This document shows positions 47,001 through 55,559 of a stretch of DNA of 64,000 bases, one piece after another (position 1 is the stretch's first letter; the number at the start of each line of letters is the position of its first letter). This DNA is from Tunturiibacter empetritectus (GTDB lineage Bacteria; Acidobacteriota; Terriglobia; Terriglobales; Acidobacteriaceae). Under the pieces are notes generated by a model that had not been told where the DNA came from, made no database searches, and was given only the letters and a program-made list of their open reading frames with translations. The stretch covers positions 115,277 to 179,276 of the forward strand of contig NZ_JACHDZ010000007.1 of the NCBI RefSeq assembly GCF_014201375.1, in the 5' to 3' direction. Position numbers and translations under genes: made by a program.

Positions 47001-50000
47001 CTAGTTAGGATTTGAAGGTACATTATCTACTTCGGTGGAGGTTACGGTAGCGCCGTCGTCAGCAAAACCTCCAACAAAGAAGTAAGCGTAAGACCAGTTG
47101 GATGAATCAATTTGGGTGCCTCCGAGAGTTCCTCGAGGCGTAAAGACAGCCTTTGTGTTACAACCACTCCCGCCCCCCGCTAGACGGTGAAGCAGGGCAT
47201 TGTTGTTTGTGAAAGCGCAATTAGCAACGTGACCACATCCGGTGAAACCGGTGCCGGCGGCGCCACCTGCCGCTATGCTGTCTAAAAAGGAATTGCCTAG
47301 TAGAACTGTAGTGTTACCGGTTCCAACGGGAAAGGCTCCTAACGGCGTTGACGGCGCAGCGACGCCAGGGGACAACATAGTAATGTTGTTGACCAAACCC
47401 CGTACCTGGGGGGAGACCAGATTCAGTGCGTTCATAGTAGCTTGAGCCCCACCGCTGAACGTGAATATGTTGAATGGGCCACTCTGAGCTGCGGCAGTAA
47501 ACGCAGCGGCAGCAACGTAACTTGCGTTTGTATTTAGGTTAGCTTGCGCCAAAACATCGAGTGCTCCTCCGACCACACCGCCGCCAGCATACGGAAAGGC
47601 TTGGATGGCTCCTATTCTCGAAGCAAACTGCTGTTGCGCAGTTGTACTAGGCGTGTTCGGCGATTGCTCGATTCCGCCGACAACGACGCTACATAATTGC
47701 CCGCTCGGATCGATGAGACCCAACGGATTATTCAACACATAGCTATATCGGTTGAGGCTCTGCGGATTGATCGAGTAGCTTCCGTCATAGGGGTCGGGGC
47801 TCATCCAACGGCCCCAAGTGGAGGAGTATTGACGGAATTGGGCATGCTCGGTGCCTGATTCTGAATCGTGATCGAGTTGCGCATACTGCAGGGTATCTTG
47901 ATTGCTGTAAGGAGGAGTTGACGGGGATGTAAAGCCGTCCCCCCAAGGAAGCGAGGGATAGCTGGATGCGACAGCTCCGAGATAGTTCGTGCGAACGCGT
48001 TCAGTCCCCATCCAGTCCTGATGTTCGAAATAGGTGGTGCCATCATAAGCACGGAATGCGATCTGTTTTCCGTCCCAATAGATACGGCCCTCATCGCCCG
48101 AGTTGTTTGAGACATTCCAGCGGGAGGTGCGCCTCCCTGCCGGGTCGTAGAGGTATTCATACGTCCCGCTGGCCGTTTGCTGACGAACGCGCCGATTCAG
48201 AGCGTCATACACGTACGCTGACGACCCACCGTCGACTTTCAAAAGATTCCCTTCCGCGTCGTAGGTATAAGTATGAACGGTGTCATTTGTGAGGTTTCCT
48301 GCCGCATCGTACACAAACCCCGCCTGCTGAATCTGGTTGTTAGCTGCATTGACTGTATACGATGGTGACGGTGCTGGCCCTCCCTGGGTGAGGGTCTGCT
48401 GGGTGCGGTTGCCGTAGAGGTCGTAAGTATAGGTGAAGTTCGTGCCCTGAGTGCGTGAGGCTACCCGATTGAACTCATCGTAGCTGTAGGTAGAACATGG
48501 GTTTGTCACGGTATCGCACGTTGATGGAGCTTGACTTCCTTTATAGTTCATCAGGAAGCCGTAAACCTGGGTGCCATTAGTACAACCTGGCTGGCTCGCC
48601 CCGCTTAACACATACCCTTGAGTGTTGCGGCCCAATCCGTCGTAGTAACGAGTGGCACAGAGACCGTTTCCCATGCTGTAGCTTGAGGGACCATAGGGAC
48701 CATTCACCACATTGGATACCAAGTTTGGCGGATTTCCAGTCCCCGTGTAGCTCTGATTAGTGACCGACGTTACTTCACCAGCGGGTGAGCGGGTGTAACT
48801 AATCGTTCCACTCGCACCGTCGAATGTGGATGTTATGTTGCCAACCAAATCATAGCCGAAGGTACGCCCGGGGCGTGAAGCACTTGCGTTTCCGCAAGTG
48901 GACGGCTCACAGGCCTGAATGGCGGTCATCCTTCCCATGCTGTCATAGCTAAAAGCTGAAGCTGTATTGTTCGTGGCGATTGCAGCGGTCATCTGTCCTT
49001 TGATGTTGGATTGTGTGAAATTCCAACCGAGAGGACTGTCATAGTTGTACGTCTTGTTGGGCGTTAGTGAGTCATTGTAAGAGATGCTCACAACGCGGCC
49101 CAAGGAATCGTACTGTGTCGTCGTCGTAGTCAACGTGCCAGCGTTGATCTGGTTGGCCTGTGGACGCTGTCGCGTCACCTGAAGACCGGTGGAGTTATAG
49201 GCGTAGCTATACGTCGTGATCCCTCGTTCCGGTTCCGTTATAGACACCGTCCGACCCGCAGAATCTGTGATGAATGTCCTTTGCTGCACTCCTTGGATAA
49301 CAGTTGTAGTGTGGCTGGCAAGACTATACATATAGCTGGTTACATATCCAACGCCGTAGTAATCCATGCTGCAGGCAGCGGGCGCTGGAGAACCGGGCGC
49401 AGTCTTTGCAGTGATCTCGCAAACACCTGAGATTCTGCCGAGAAGATCGTACTGCGTGATCTTTTGAATGCCGTTTACATCCGTCGTGTGAACTGCCCTT
49501 CCAAGGTAGTCGGTAGACGATGTGCCGTCCGAATTGGCGGAGCTCGTCACGCGCCCTAATGCGTCATACACATAAGAAGTTCCATTGCCGGAGCACTGTT
49601 TTGGCGCTACAAATCCGGTCGACTGATATTGCACAGATTGGAATTGCAGCAAGCCAGTCGCGTCATAGCAATAATCGGTTTGATACCAGGTATTTGACGA
49701 TTGACCGTTGTAAACCGCGACTCGGCTCTTTCTCCCGTAAGCGTCCAAGAGGGTTTGAGTGCTGGTGGATTGACCGTTGCCCATTGCTTGATTTACGCCG
49801 GTCTGGGTGGGACTGTAGCTGATCGTCACCTGACCACCAGCAGCACTTGGGGGGGTGATGATCGTTGGTCTAAGGAGGGCGTCGTATTGAGTTGCCTGTG
49901 TCGTTTGGGTGTTCAAGTCCGTCGACGAAAGAGCCGCTCCGGAGTTCGCATCGAAGCCGGCAGCAGTTGCTAAAGCTATTCCACTGGACGGAGTTGGAAG

Positions 50001-51749
50001 CGTCGTTGAGTTGGCAAAGGTCTGCGTGGATTCATAGCCATACCGGGTGGTTCCGTTGGGTGTCGTGACTGTAATCGGAACGCCGGTGTCGTAATAGGTG
50101 GTGGTGGTAACGAGGTAGGTTGCTCCTGCGGAGACGTGTGCGGAGGTTTGATTTCCTCTCGTACCAGACGCCGCAACGTGTTGGGGAATAGCGGAAGTCG
50201 CTGTGGCCGTGGCCTCATCATAGCCGTAGTAGGAGAACGCGAACGGTGTTCCTTTCTGGTCTTTTGAAGTAGAGTCTTTCAGTTCTTCCAACGAGTTGTA
50301 TGAGTTCGTGATGGATTCCAAGGTGCTGGTGCCATTCTTAAGGGTGGAGGACGTTAGCATTCCTGAAGCGTCATAGACGTTAGTGGTTCCCAGTTGAAGG
50401 CTACCGTTGTAGTTCAAAAGTGTGCTGGTCTGCGTTATAGGTAACGCCATTGCGGCTCCATCACATGGCGGAGTCGCACCGTTGTAGCACGTAAACTGCT
50501 CAAGAAGCGCTGCTCCACCGACGCTGCCTTGATAGATCTGGCGATGGGTTTCGTAGAATACAGGCCCAATGTAGCTGAAAGAGTACGAGGATTGATTTCC
50601 CTTTTCGTCTTGGACCTTAGTCGTAGTGGCATTGGAATTAATTGCAATGCGACTGTACGTTCTCGCACCATCGGACGTGGTCCGAATCAAGCCGCCAACC
50701 GTACTGTCGGAATTGATGCCGCTTCCATTGCAACCATTCGTATAAGTGTAAGTGATCGTTCCACCGGTCGGAAGCGTGATCGACGCCAGACGACCCGTGA
50801 ACGCCCCGTTCACGCCGGGAGTGGCCTCGTAGGTGAAGCTGTACGTGCTTCCATCCGCCAGACTGATGTGGTCGACAAGATTAACGCTCGTGGCTCCGAA
50901 CTCTGTGATTCCGGAACACTGAAAGTTCGTTTGAACTGTATAAGCTTTATATGCGAGCGTCGCCGCAGCAGTTGAAGCGCCGTTTGCCTGTTCCACTACT
51001 GGATATGTAAAAGTTGTGGGACTAGCTGGAGTGCCGGATCCGCCAACAGTCAAAGCCGTGTTGCCAGTTGTATCTGTGAAGGTTCCATTTCCGTTGTTTG
51101 TGATGACATTACCGTTGGAATCAGTGATGCTGCCATTGGACGGAGAACCCGGTCCCGAATAGGTTGGGGCATTAATGATCGTTCCGTTGCGGGTATGAAC
51201 CTTGAAATCGGAGAGATTGTATGTGAGACCAGATCCATCCGATGACGATCCATTTCCCGTAACTGTTCCATTTCCCGGGTCGGTCAGGGGACAACTTTTG
51301 AGAGAGTAGTTGAAACGATGATTTTTTCCGTATGGGTCGTGATAGACATAATTCGTATACAGATTCCCTTGAATGCTGCGTGACCCTACTGGCGGGCAAG
51401 GCGTGGACAATGAACTGTATGTCAAATATCCATTGTAAGCAGCGCCACCAAGCAATTGTCCGTGAAAGCCCCAGTTGGGATCCGCCACCCAAGTTTGAGT
51501 CCCTGTCGTCGTGCTGGGAGACCAGATAAGCCCGTCATAGACGAGACTGTAGGCGAAGGATAGACCTCTTCCTGGCTTGCTTACTATCGGAACCTCAAAA
51601 TGAGTATTCAGATTTCCTAGGTTGATCGAGTCGAACCCGCGCGAGTCGAAAGATCCGAAAGGATAGAGTCCAGTGCCGAGGTTTTGAGCAAATGCCATCG
51701 GGCAAACAAGCAGGAGAATCACACAAAGCACAAGAAGGATGCGGTTCAT
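47001..51749 (-). CDS. Full-length secreted RHS/YD-repeat protein with variable C-terminal tip
   Basis: A 1582-residue exported protein: signal peptide MNRILLVLCVILLLVCPMAFA, a Gly/Asn/Thr-rich N-terminal half, then many YD repeats (YDALGRVTSS, YDLLGRISG, YDSMGRMTAI, YDAAGNLTND). The RHS core ends in WGRWMSPDPYDGSYSINPQS and NPLGLIDPSG. The last 230 or so residues are the variable tip; it holds FNIFTFSGGAQATMNALN, which resembles the nucleophile elbow of alpha/beta-hydrolases. RHS proteins form shells that deliver toxins to rival cells; export here is by a Sec signal, as no type VI genes are present. The start at 51749 has GAGG six bases upstream. Confidence 0.9.
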   Translation of the reverse strand: MNRILLVLCVILLLVCPMAFAQNLGTGLYPFGSFDSRGFDSINLGNLNTHFEVPIVSKPGRGLSFAYSLVYDGLIWSPSTTTGTQTWVADPNWGFHGQLLGGAAYNGYLTYSSLSTPCPPVGSRSIQGNLYTNYVYHDPYGKNHRFNYSLKSCPLTDPGNGTVTGNGSSSDGSGLTYNLSDFKVHTRNGTIINAPTYSGPGSPSNGSITDSNGNVITNNGNGTFTDTTGNTALTVGGSGTPASPTTFTYPVVEQANGASTAAATLAYKAYTVQTNFQCSGITEFGATSVNLVDHISLADGSTYSFTYEATPGVNGAFTGRLASITLPTGGTITYTYTNGCNGSGINSDSTVGGLIRTTSDGARTYSRIAINSNATTTKVQDEKGNQSSYSFSYIGPVFYETHRQIYQGSVGGAALLEQFTCYNGATPPCDGAAMALPITQTSTLLNYNGSLQLGTTNVYDASGMLTSSTLKNGTSTLESITNSYNSLEELKDSTSKDQKGTPFAFSYYGYDEATATATSAIPQHVAASGTRGNQTSAHVSAGATYLVTTTTYYDTGVPITVTTPNGTTRYGYESTQTFANSTTLPTPSSGIALATAAGFDANSGAALSSTDLNTQTTQATQYDALLRPTIITPPSAAGGQVTISYSPTQTGVNQAMGNGQSTSTQTLLDAYGRKSRVAVYNGQSSNTWYQTDYCYDATGLLQFQSVQYQSTGFVAPKQCSGNGTSYVYDALGRVTSSANSDGTSSTDYLGRAVHTTDVNGIQKITQYDLLGRISGVCEITAKTAPGSPAPAACSMDYYGVGYVTSYMYSLASHTTTVIQGVQQRTFITDSAGRTVSITEPERGITTYSYAYNSTGLQVTRQRPQANQINAGTLTTTTTQYDSLGRVVSISYNDSLTPNKTYNYDSPLGWNFTQSNIKGQMTAAIATNNTASAFSYDSMGRMTAIQACEPSTCGNASASRPGRTFGYDLVGNITSTFDGASGTISYTRSPAGEVTSVTNQSYTGTGNPPNLVSNVVNGPYGPSSYSMGNGLCATRYYDGLGRNTQGYVLSGASQPGCTNGTQVYGFLMNYKGSQAPSTCDTVTNPCSTYSYDEFNRVASRTQGTNFTYTYDLYGNRTQQTLTQGGPAPSPSYTVNAANNQIQQAGFVYDAAGNLTNDTVHTYTYDAEGNLLKVDGGSSAYVYDALNRRVRQQTASGTYEYLYDPAGRRTSRWNVSNNSGDEGRIYWDGKQIAFRAYDGTTYFEHQDWMGTERVRTNYLGAVASSYPSLPWGDGFTSPSTPPYSNQDTLQYAQLDHDSESGTEHAQFRQYSSTWGRWMSPDPYDGSYSINPQSLNRYSYVLNNPLGLIDPSGQLCSVVVGGIEQSPNTPSTTAQQQFASRIGAIQAFPYAGGGVVGGALDVLAQANLNTNASYVAAAAFTAAAQSGPFNIFTFSGGAQATMNALNLVSPQVRGLVNNITMLSPGVAAPSTPLGAFPVGTGNTTVLLGNSFLDSIAAGGAAGTGFTGCGHVANCAFTNNNALLHRLAGGGSGCNTKAVFTPRGTLGGTQIDSSNWSYAYFFVGGFADDGATVTSTEVDNVPSNPN
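47735..48413 (-). repeat. RHS core duplication, copy in the full-length gene
   Basis: Partner of the 45780-46456 block. The two copies differ at scattered single bases and by a one-codon gap near IQQAGFVYD versus IQGFSYD, so the duplication is not brand new. Confidence 0.8.
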
Positions 51750-51773
51750 ATCTAGCCTCGGCAAAAGGTGAAG

Positions 51774-52559
51774 TTATTCAATGGAAGCGGTAGTGACGTC
51801 CAGCGTGAGTTGAAGAGTGCGATTGAGGTAGCGCTCTATGTGAAATGGCAGCATGACACCCGAACTAGCCTGGTAGTTGCTGAAGACGACTCTCACTGGA
51901 ATGTCTTGCAGGTCATTGTTGTCGGGATGAACTGCATATTCGAGGCTGTGAGGGAGCAATGTCTTAGGGTCGTAGAAAACTTCCACGGTGCTTTGCTTGG
52001 TCATTTGAGTCGTGGACTTGGGATCGGCGCCTTGTAGATTAAGTTGATAGCTGATCTCATGGAGCGTTACACCGTCTTTCACGACCTCACCGTCATCGGT
52101 TGTTCCGAGGAGTACAGGCAGCAGGGAAAGCGGCTGCGTAAAGAAACTCGGCGCGAACCAGGGCATGGCGACTAAGCAGTTGGGACCGAGGACGCCGTGG
52201 CTGGTTCCTGCGTGATCTGTCCACGTGCAAGCGCGAGAGGCATCAGATTTCGTTTGGACTTCAGTTCTGCTTGCATCCCCAATGTCGAGTTGGAGAGAGC
52301 CCGATCCATCTGCACCGGCTTTCAACTGAGCCGTACCTGTCTGATGAGTAGATCCGGCCACCCAGTCGGCATTCGCAGTGAGGGTCACACCGCTAAACGG
52401 CTTTCCTGAAGATATAGCTGCCTGTGTTTTCGTTTGGAAGACTGAGACTGTGGCAACCTGGCCGTGCGAGGGCGCGGTGAGAAGAAAGGTGGCCAAGATG
52501 CCCATCAGCACAGCGCTATAGGTTGTGTGCTTGGGTTGAGAGAATTTCCGGATTGTCAC
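51774..52559 (-). CDS. Secreted protein of unknown function upstream of the RHS gene
   Basis: The stop lies 24 bases before the RHS start, same direction, so the two genes are probably co-transcribed. A signal peptide (YSAVLMGILATFLLTAPSHG) is followed by about 230 residues of beta-type sequence (VTLTANADWVAGSTHQTGTA, GVTLHEISYQLNLQ, EVFYDPKTLLPHSLEYAVHP, VRVVFSNYQASSGVMLPFHI). The second half resembles outer-membrane lipoprotein-carrier-like beta proteins. I placed the start at a GTG at 52559 to fit the signal peptide; the frame is open to 52766 and no ribosome-binding site is clear. It may help export or display the RHS protein. Confidence 0.65.
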   Translation of the reverse strand: MTIRKFSQPKHTTYSAVLMGILATFLLTAPSHGQVATVSVFQTKTQAAISSGKPFSGVTLTANADWVAGSTHQTGTAQLKAGADGSGSLQLDIGDASRTEVQTKSDASRACTWTDHAGTSHGVLGPNCLVAMPWFAPSFFTQPLSLLPVLLGTTDDGEVVKDGVTLHEISYQLNLQGADPKSTTQMTKQSTVEVFYDPKTLLPHSLEYAVHPDNNDLQDIPVRVVFSNYQASSGVMLPFHIERYLNRTLQLTLDVTTASIE

Positions 52560-53157
52560 GCAGACTGATTGGCAATCTTTTTCAAACCAGGAAAGATCGA
52601 GGCGCTTACAAGCCTGGGCAAAAGCCAAGGCATAATCCATCTCCAAATTCAGCAAGAACGTACACAGTTGCGACACAGACTTGGACCTGTTTGCTGAGAG
52701 AAATGAAATTGCCAAGGTTCTGCAGAATATGTAAACGAATCGAGTTGTTCGTTGTAGAGGGAACACTATTGAAAGATCTTGATGCCGTCAACAACTTTTT
52801 ATTATCGCCGTTGAGAACTGGCCTCCGCGAGACTTCCGTCTTTTGCCTCGGGGGTCAAAGGCAATACGGCATTTCAAACATGGTAATTCGGGATGGGTGG
52901 GAGGCCGCACCTGCGTATGACCAGCTATGCTTGCCGAAAGGCGCTCGTCCGAGCGGCACACGCAGGATAGAGTTACGCCTGTCACGACCGAACTTGAACA
53001 TCCCCTGCAAACATGCGGTCTCCGACAGACGCGACAATGGGATCTGGGGTTTCAGTCCAGTACAACGAACTGGACTCGAACCCAACAAAAGCGGCGTCAT
53101 TTCCCCATAAATCGCTTGCACTTTGCATATTACAGCGATGTAAAGTAAGAACCAGGG
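52560..53157. other. Intergenic region with a perfect hairpin and a T-arm-like motif
   Basis: No gene is supported. At 53054-53076, AGTCCAGT and ACTGGACT form a perfect 8-bp stem with a 7-base loop. The right arm merges into a minus-strand GGGTTCGAGTCCA (53083-53071), which resembles a tRNA T-arm without the rest of a tRNA. It might be an old integration scar or a regulatory hairpin before the gene at 53158. Confidence 0.4.
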
Positions 53158-54168
53158 ATGTCTAACGCGCGACAAGAACTCTATGAGAATACTGGGCCAT
53201 GGGAGAAGGATGTTCCGGCCGATCTCATCCCTGCAATCAAGCACCTTAGGAAATCTTTTGAGGATACCCACTGGGGTTGCGGCCAGACGACCCAGGTCTT
53301 CTCCTATTCGCTTCTCCACAACGAAGCAGTGGATGATCCAGCCAAGGAATATCTCAATTACCTCATGCACATGAAAGCGCGGGTAGGCCCTGCTGCAACC
53401 CTGCGATTTCACGAATCGATCAAATTGGATACACCATCAGCGATATTCAAGGGATTTTACGATCTTTATCTTGAAGGGGTAAGCGTCCAAGTCCTCCTTA
53501 TCTTTAAGGAATTAATGGAAATTGGTCTCGCCAACGAGAAGCGTTTAGGGTCTTCTCATCTGGAATGGGCAGAAGCCCAAACAAAACACCTAATTCGATC
53601 TAAAAACCACGTTATAAGGATATGGGTTCGAACAGTGTGCGACAAACAGGTCTATGACCCAAATGAAGACCTGGAAGAACGTATTTTCTGGAGAAAATGG
53701 CAAGCGCCAAAGTTCCTCATCATGAAGCCTTCGCTGTCCCAGCCATTTAATGCAGCGACCGTTTGGGACCGACAAGATGCTGAATCCAGTTTGCAACTGC
53801 TTGAGCACTTTACTGAGCACTACGTATTGCATCTCGAAATAAAACTAAGAAGAGCTGCGGGCGATGCCGCACTGGCGCTGGCAAAGCAACCGCGGGTAGT
53901 TGAGGCGAGCACATCGGGTGACGGCTCGCGAGAAGAGCGTCCTGTGACCACGGCCACGACGGGCAACGGCTACACACCAAATAATGCCCGGCGCGAGGCG
54001 CGGAAACTCGATACCGAAGCTAAGTACGCGAGTTGGCAAAAAGCATATCGCCGACTGGTGAAGAGCCACCCAAACATGTCCGACGTTTGGTACTCGCAGA
54101 AGATTGCCAGGATGGATATAGCAAAGGGGAGCAGCCCCGAAACCATCCGCAAAAACATGAAGAAATAA
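53158..54168 (+). CDS. Unknown 336-residue protein with C-terminal HTH-like segment
   Basis: A soluble, largely helical protein. The first 230 residues have no recognised family (for example SYSLLHNEAVDDPAKEYLNY, VRTVCDKQVYDPNEDLEER). A disordered linker at about 245-285 leads to a basic C-terminal segment of about 55 residues: YRRLVKSHPNMSDVWYSQKI, ARMDIAKGSSPETIRKNMKK. That segment reads like a winged-helix DNA-binding tail seen in mobile-element proteins. The ribosome-binding site is weak. It stands alone in the island, with no partner gene. Confidence 0.65.
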   Translation: MSNARQELYENTGPWEKDVPADLIPAIKHLRKSFEDTHWGCGQTTQVFSYSLLHNEAVDDPAKEYLNYLMHMKARVGPAATLRFHESIKLDTPSAIFKGFYDLYLEGVSVQVLLIFKELMEIGLANEKRLGSSHLEWAEAQTKHLIRSKNHVIRIWVRTVCDKQVYDPNEDLEERIFWRKWQAPKFLIMKPSLSQPFNAATVWDRQDAESSLQLLEHFTEHYVLHLEIKLRRAAGDAALALAKQPRVVEASTSGDGSREERPVTTATTGNGYTPNNARREARKLDTEAKYASWQKAYRRLVKSHPNMSDVWYSQKIARMDIAKGSSPETIRKNMKK

Positions 54169-54541
54169 AAACTGGGTAAACTTTTTTCGCCCAAACCCAA
54201 CATCGACTATCCCTTTGTTTTAGAGGACTTATTGGAGCAGCTTTCTGGGCGTTGTGCGCGATTCAGTGATCTAGCCGCCCAGATGATCGATTTTCGGCGA
54301 CATTTTGAACGCTCGTCGCCAGTCCTGCTGTTTTATCGACCAACTCGCCCAGCTAGTTTGCGTCTTGAGCACACCTATACCGCTCAACGAGGTTCAAAGA
54401 TGACGCATACAGGTCACGGACCCAATCAATGTAGGCACGCACGACATTAAGTTGTATTTCTTGGATATTCATTTGTGCCTACTTTCTGGGGTTTGGTTGG
54501 GATGCAGTGGACCAGACCGCATCCCGTCACTGCTATCGGAG

Positions 54542-54566
54542 GAGGGAACATATAGCATGTTCCCTC
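54542..54566. repeat. Perfect 10-bp inverted repeat
   Basis: GAGGGAACAT (54542-54551) pairs perfectly with ATGTTCCCTC (54557-54566) over a five-base loop. The right arm runs into the first copy of the 42-base direct repeat. There is no T-run, so it is not a standard terminator. Confidence 0.7.
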
Positions 54567-54603
54567 TATGTGCAGTAACTGCCAAAATTTAGGATTTTGG
54601 ACA
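54562..54603 (+). repeat. 42-base direct repeat, copy 1
   Basis: Starts CCCTCTATGTGCAGTAACTG and ends TTAGGATTTTGGACA. It differs from copy 2 at only two positions. Confidence 0.85.
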
Positions 54604-55150
54604 CCGAGAGCATATTTATTTCGAGCTGCTCAATTGGTAGGAATTTCGCCAGGTGGTTCTCCTAAATACAATTTGTTAACAGTTGGTACGTTTGTCTGTA
54701 GATCTTTGCTGTTTCTCTTTGTGTTTAGCAGGTTGTTGGATAATTTGAGACGCAGATAGGTTAACCCTATCCATTCCAACAAACTCTAAATTTGAGTATG
54801 CAGACGAGTATCCCCAAGCTTGGTTTGCACCCTGTCTGCCAACCGGGTGTTGGTCCTTCCGACGCTTGGAGGAGGTCTTTAAAACAAACTCGTAACCTGT
54901 TTCCCGCCGCCAATGATTGCTCACTGGATTTGTCAGCCTCAAACAACTGACTCGCACCACGATTATCAGTCGTGGGTTTTAGCTCTGCGCATACTGTGCT
55001 CAAAACTGGCAACCAGCATACCCGTCAAGGTATCTGGCAACATCTGCTTCCCGATCAGAGTTTCACAGTTGCATCACGCCTTCCTGCTTCGCTAGGAGTT
55101 CCGGCACATGTGATTGGTGTCTTTGAGGCTAGAGGAGAAGTTTCCCAATC

Positions 55151-55192
55151 CCCTCTATATGCAGTAACTGCCCAAATTTAGGATTTTGGACA
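55151..55192 (+). repeat. 42-base direct repeat, copy 2
   Basis: Starts CCCTCTATATGCAGTAACTG and ends TTAGGATTTTGGACA. It lies 589 bases after copy 1 in the same orientation, just upstream of the promoter at 55221. Confidence 0.85.
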
Positions 55193-55220
55193 TCTAACCG
55201 TAAAATAGTTGAAAAAAATG

Positions 55221-55249
55221 TTGCAGTTGGTGCGAACGGTGGTATAAAT
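55221..55249 (+). promoter_or_regulatory. Sigma-70-like promoter for the island regulator
   Basis: TTGCAG (55221-55226) and TATAAA (55243-55248) are spaced by 16 bases, close to consensus. An A-rich stretch (GAAAAAAATG) lies just upstream. It would start transcription near 55256, giving a leader of about 300 bases. Confidence 0.55.
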
Positions 55250-55251
55250 AA

Positions 55252-55274
55252 CTCATCCCTACACGTAGGGTGAG
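55252..55274 (+). promoter_or_regulatory. Dyad at the predicted transcription start
   Basis: CTCA(T)CCCTA, loop CACG, TAGGGTGAG form a nine-pair stem with one bulged base. Its place over the start point suits an operator; as RNA it would be the first hairpin of the leader. Confidence 0.45.
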
Positions 55275-55559
55275 GGATAAGTGTTTGTATTTTTGGCATT
55301 TATCTAACCAGCGTACACCGGAGAAAACATCCTTCGGGACAACCGAAGACCACGCGGAACTATGGCAGACGTGGTGAAGCGCAAGCGGTGCGAGAGGTAA
55401 ACCGTAGCCCAGTGCCTGAACATCGGTCTGGGGAGAGTCCGCCCATGACAAAGATGGGAACCAAAACATACCTGTTTTTGTTGTCTGTCCCGCACTTGGG
55501 ATAGACCTGACCCTTGTTTGTCCATTCGTGGACCACACCTATTCGGAGACCTATTTACA
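55275..55559 (+). promoter_or_regulatory. Long structured leader with small ORFs
   Basis: The leader includes a hairpin CTTCGG-gacaa-CCGAAG (55332-55348), a 12-codon frame from the ATG at 55362 (MADVVKRKRCER) and a better-supported 19-codon frame at 55445. This suggests control of the downstream gene at the RNA or translation level; no known riboswitch class is recognised. Confidence 0.4.
55445..55504 (+). CDS. Possible leader peptide (19 residues)
   Basis: It encodes MTKMGTKTYLFLLSVPHLG, with GGGGAG about nine bases before the ATG. It ends 55 bases before the start of the large downstream gene. The spacing and the good ribosome-binding site suggest a leader peptide or small protein, but a chance frame is possible. 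Confidence 0.3.
   Translation: MTKMGTKTYLFLLSVPHLG

Larger units (their letters stand above)
54169..55220. other. Gene-free, repeat-bearing part of the island
   Basis: More than 1 kb without a credible gene; the short frames lack ribosome-binding sites and protein-like composition. It contains a perfect hairpin at 54542-54566 and two copies of a 42-base direct repeat (54562-54603, 55151-55192) that bracket 547 bases of unique sequence. Confidence 0.5.

Noticed and set aside
52855..53412. A 185-codon minus-strand frame
   Set aside because: Its first part is antisense to the better-supported gene at 53158; no ribosome-binding site or recognisable motif.
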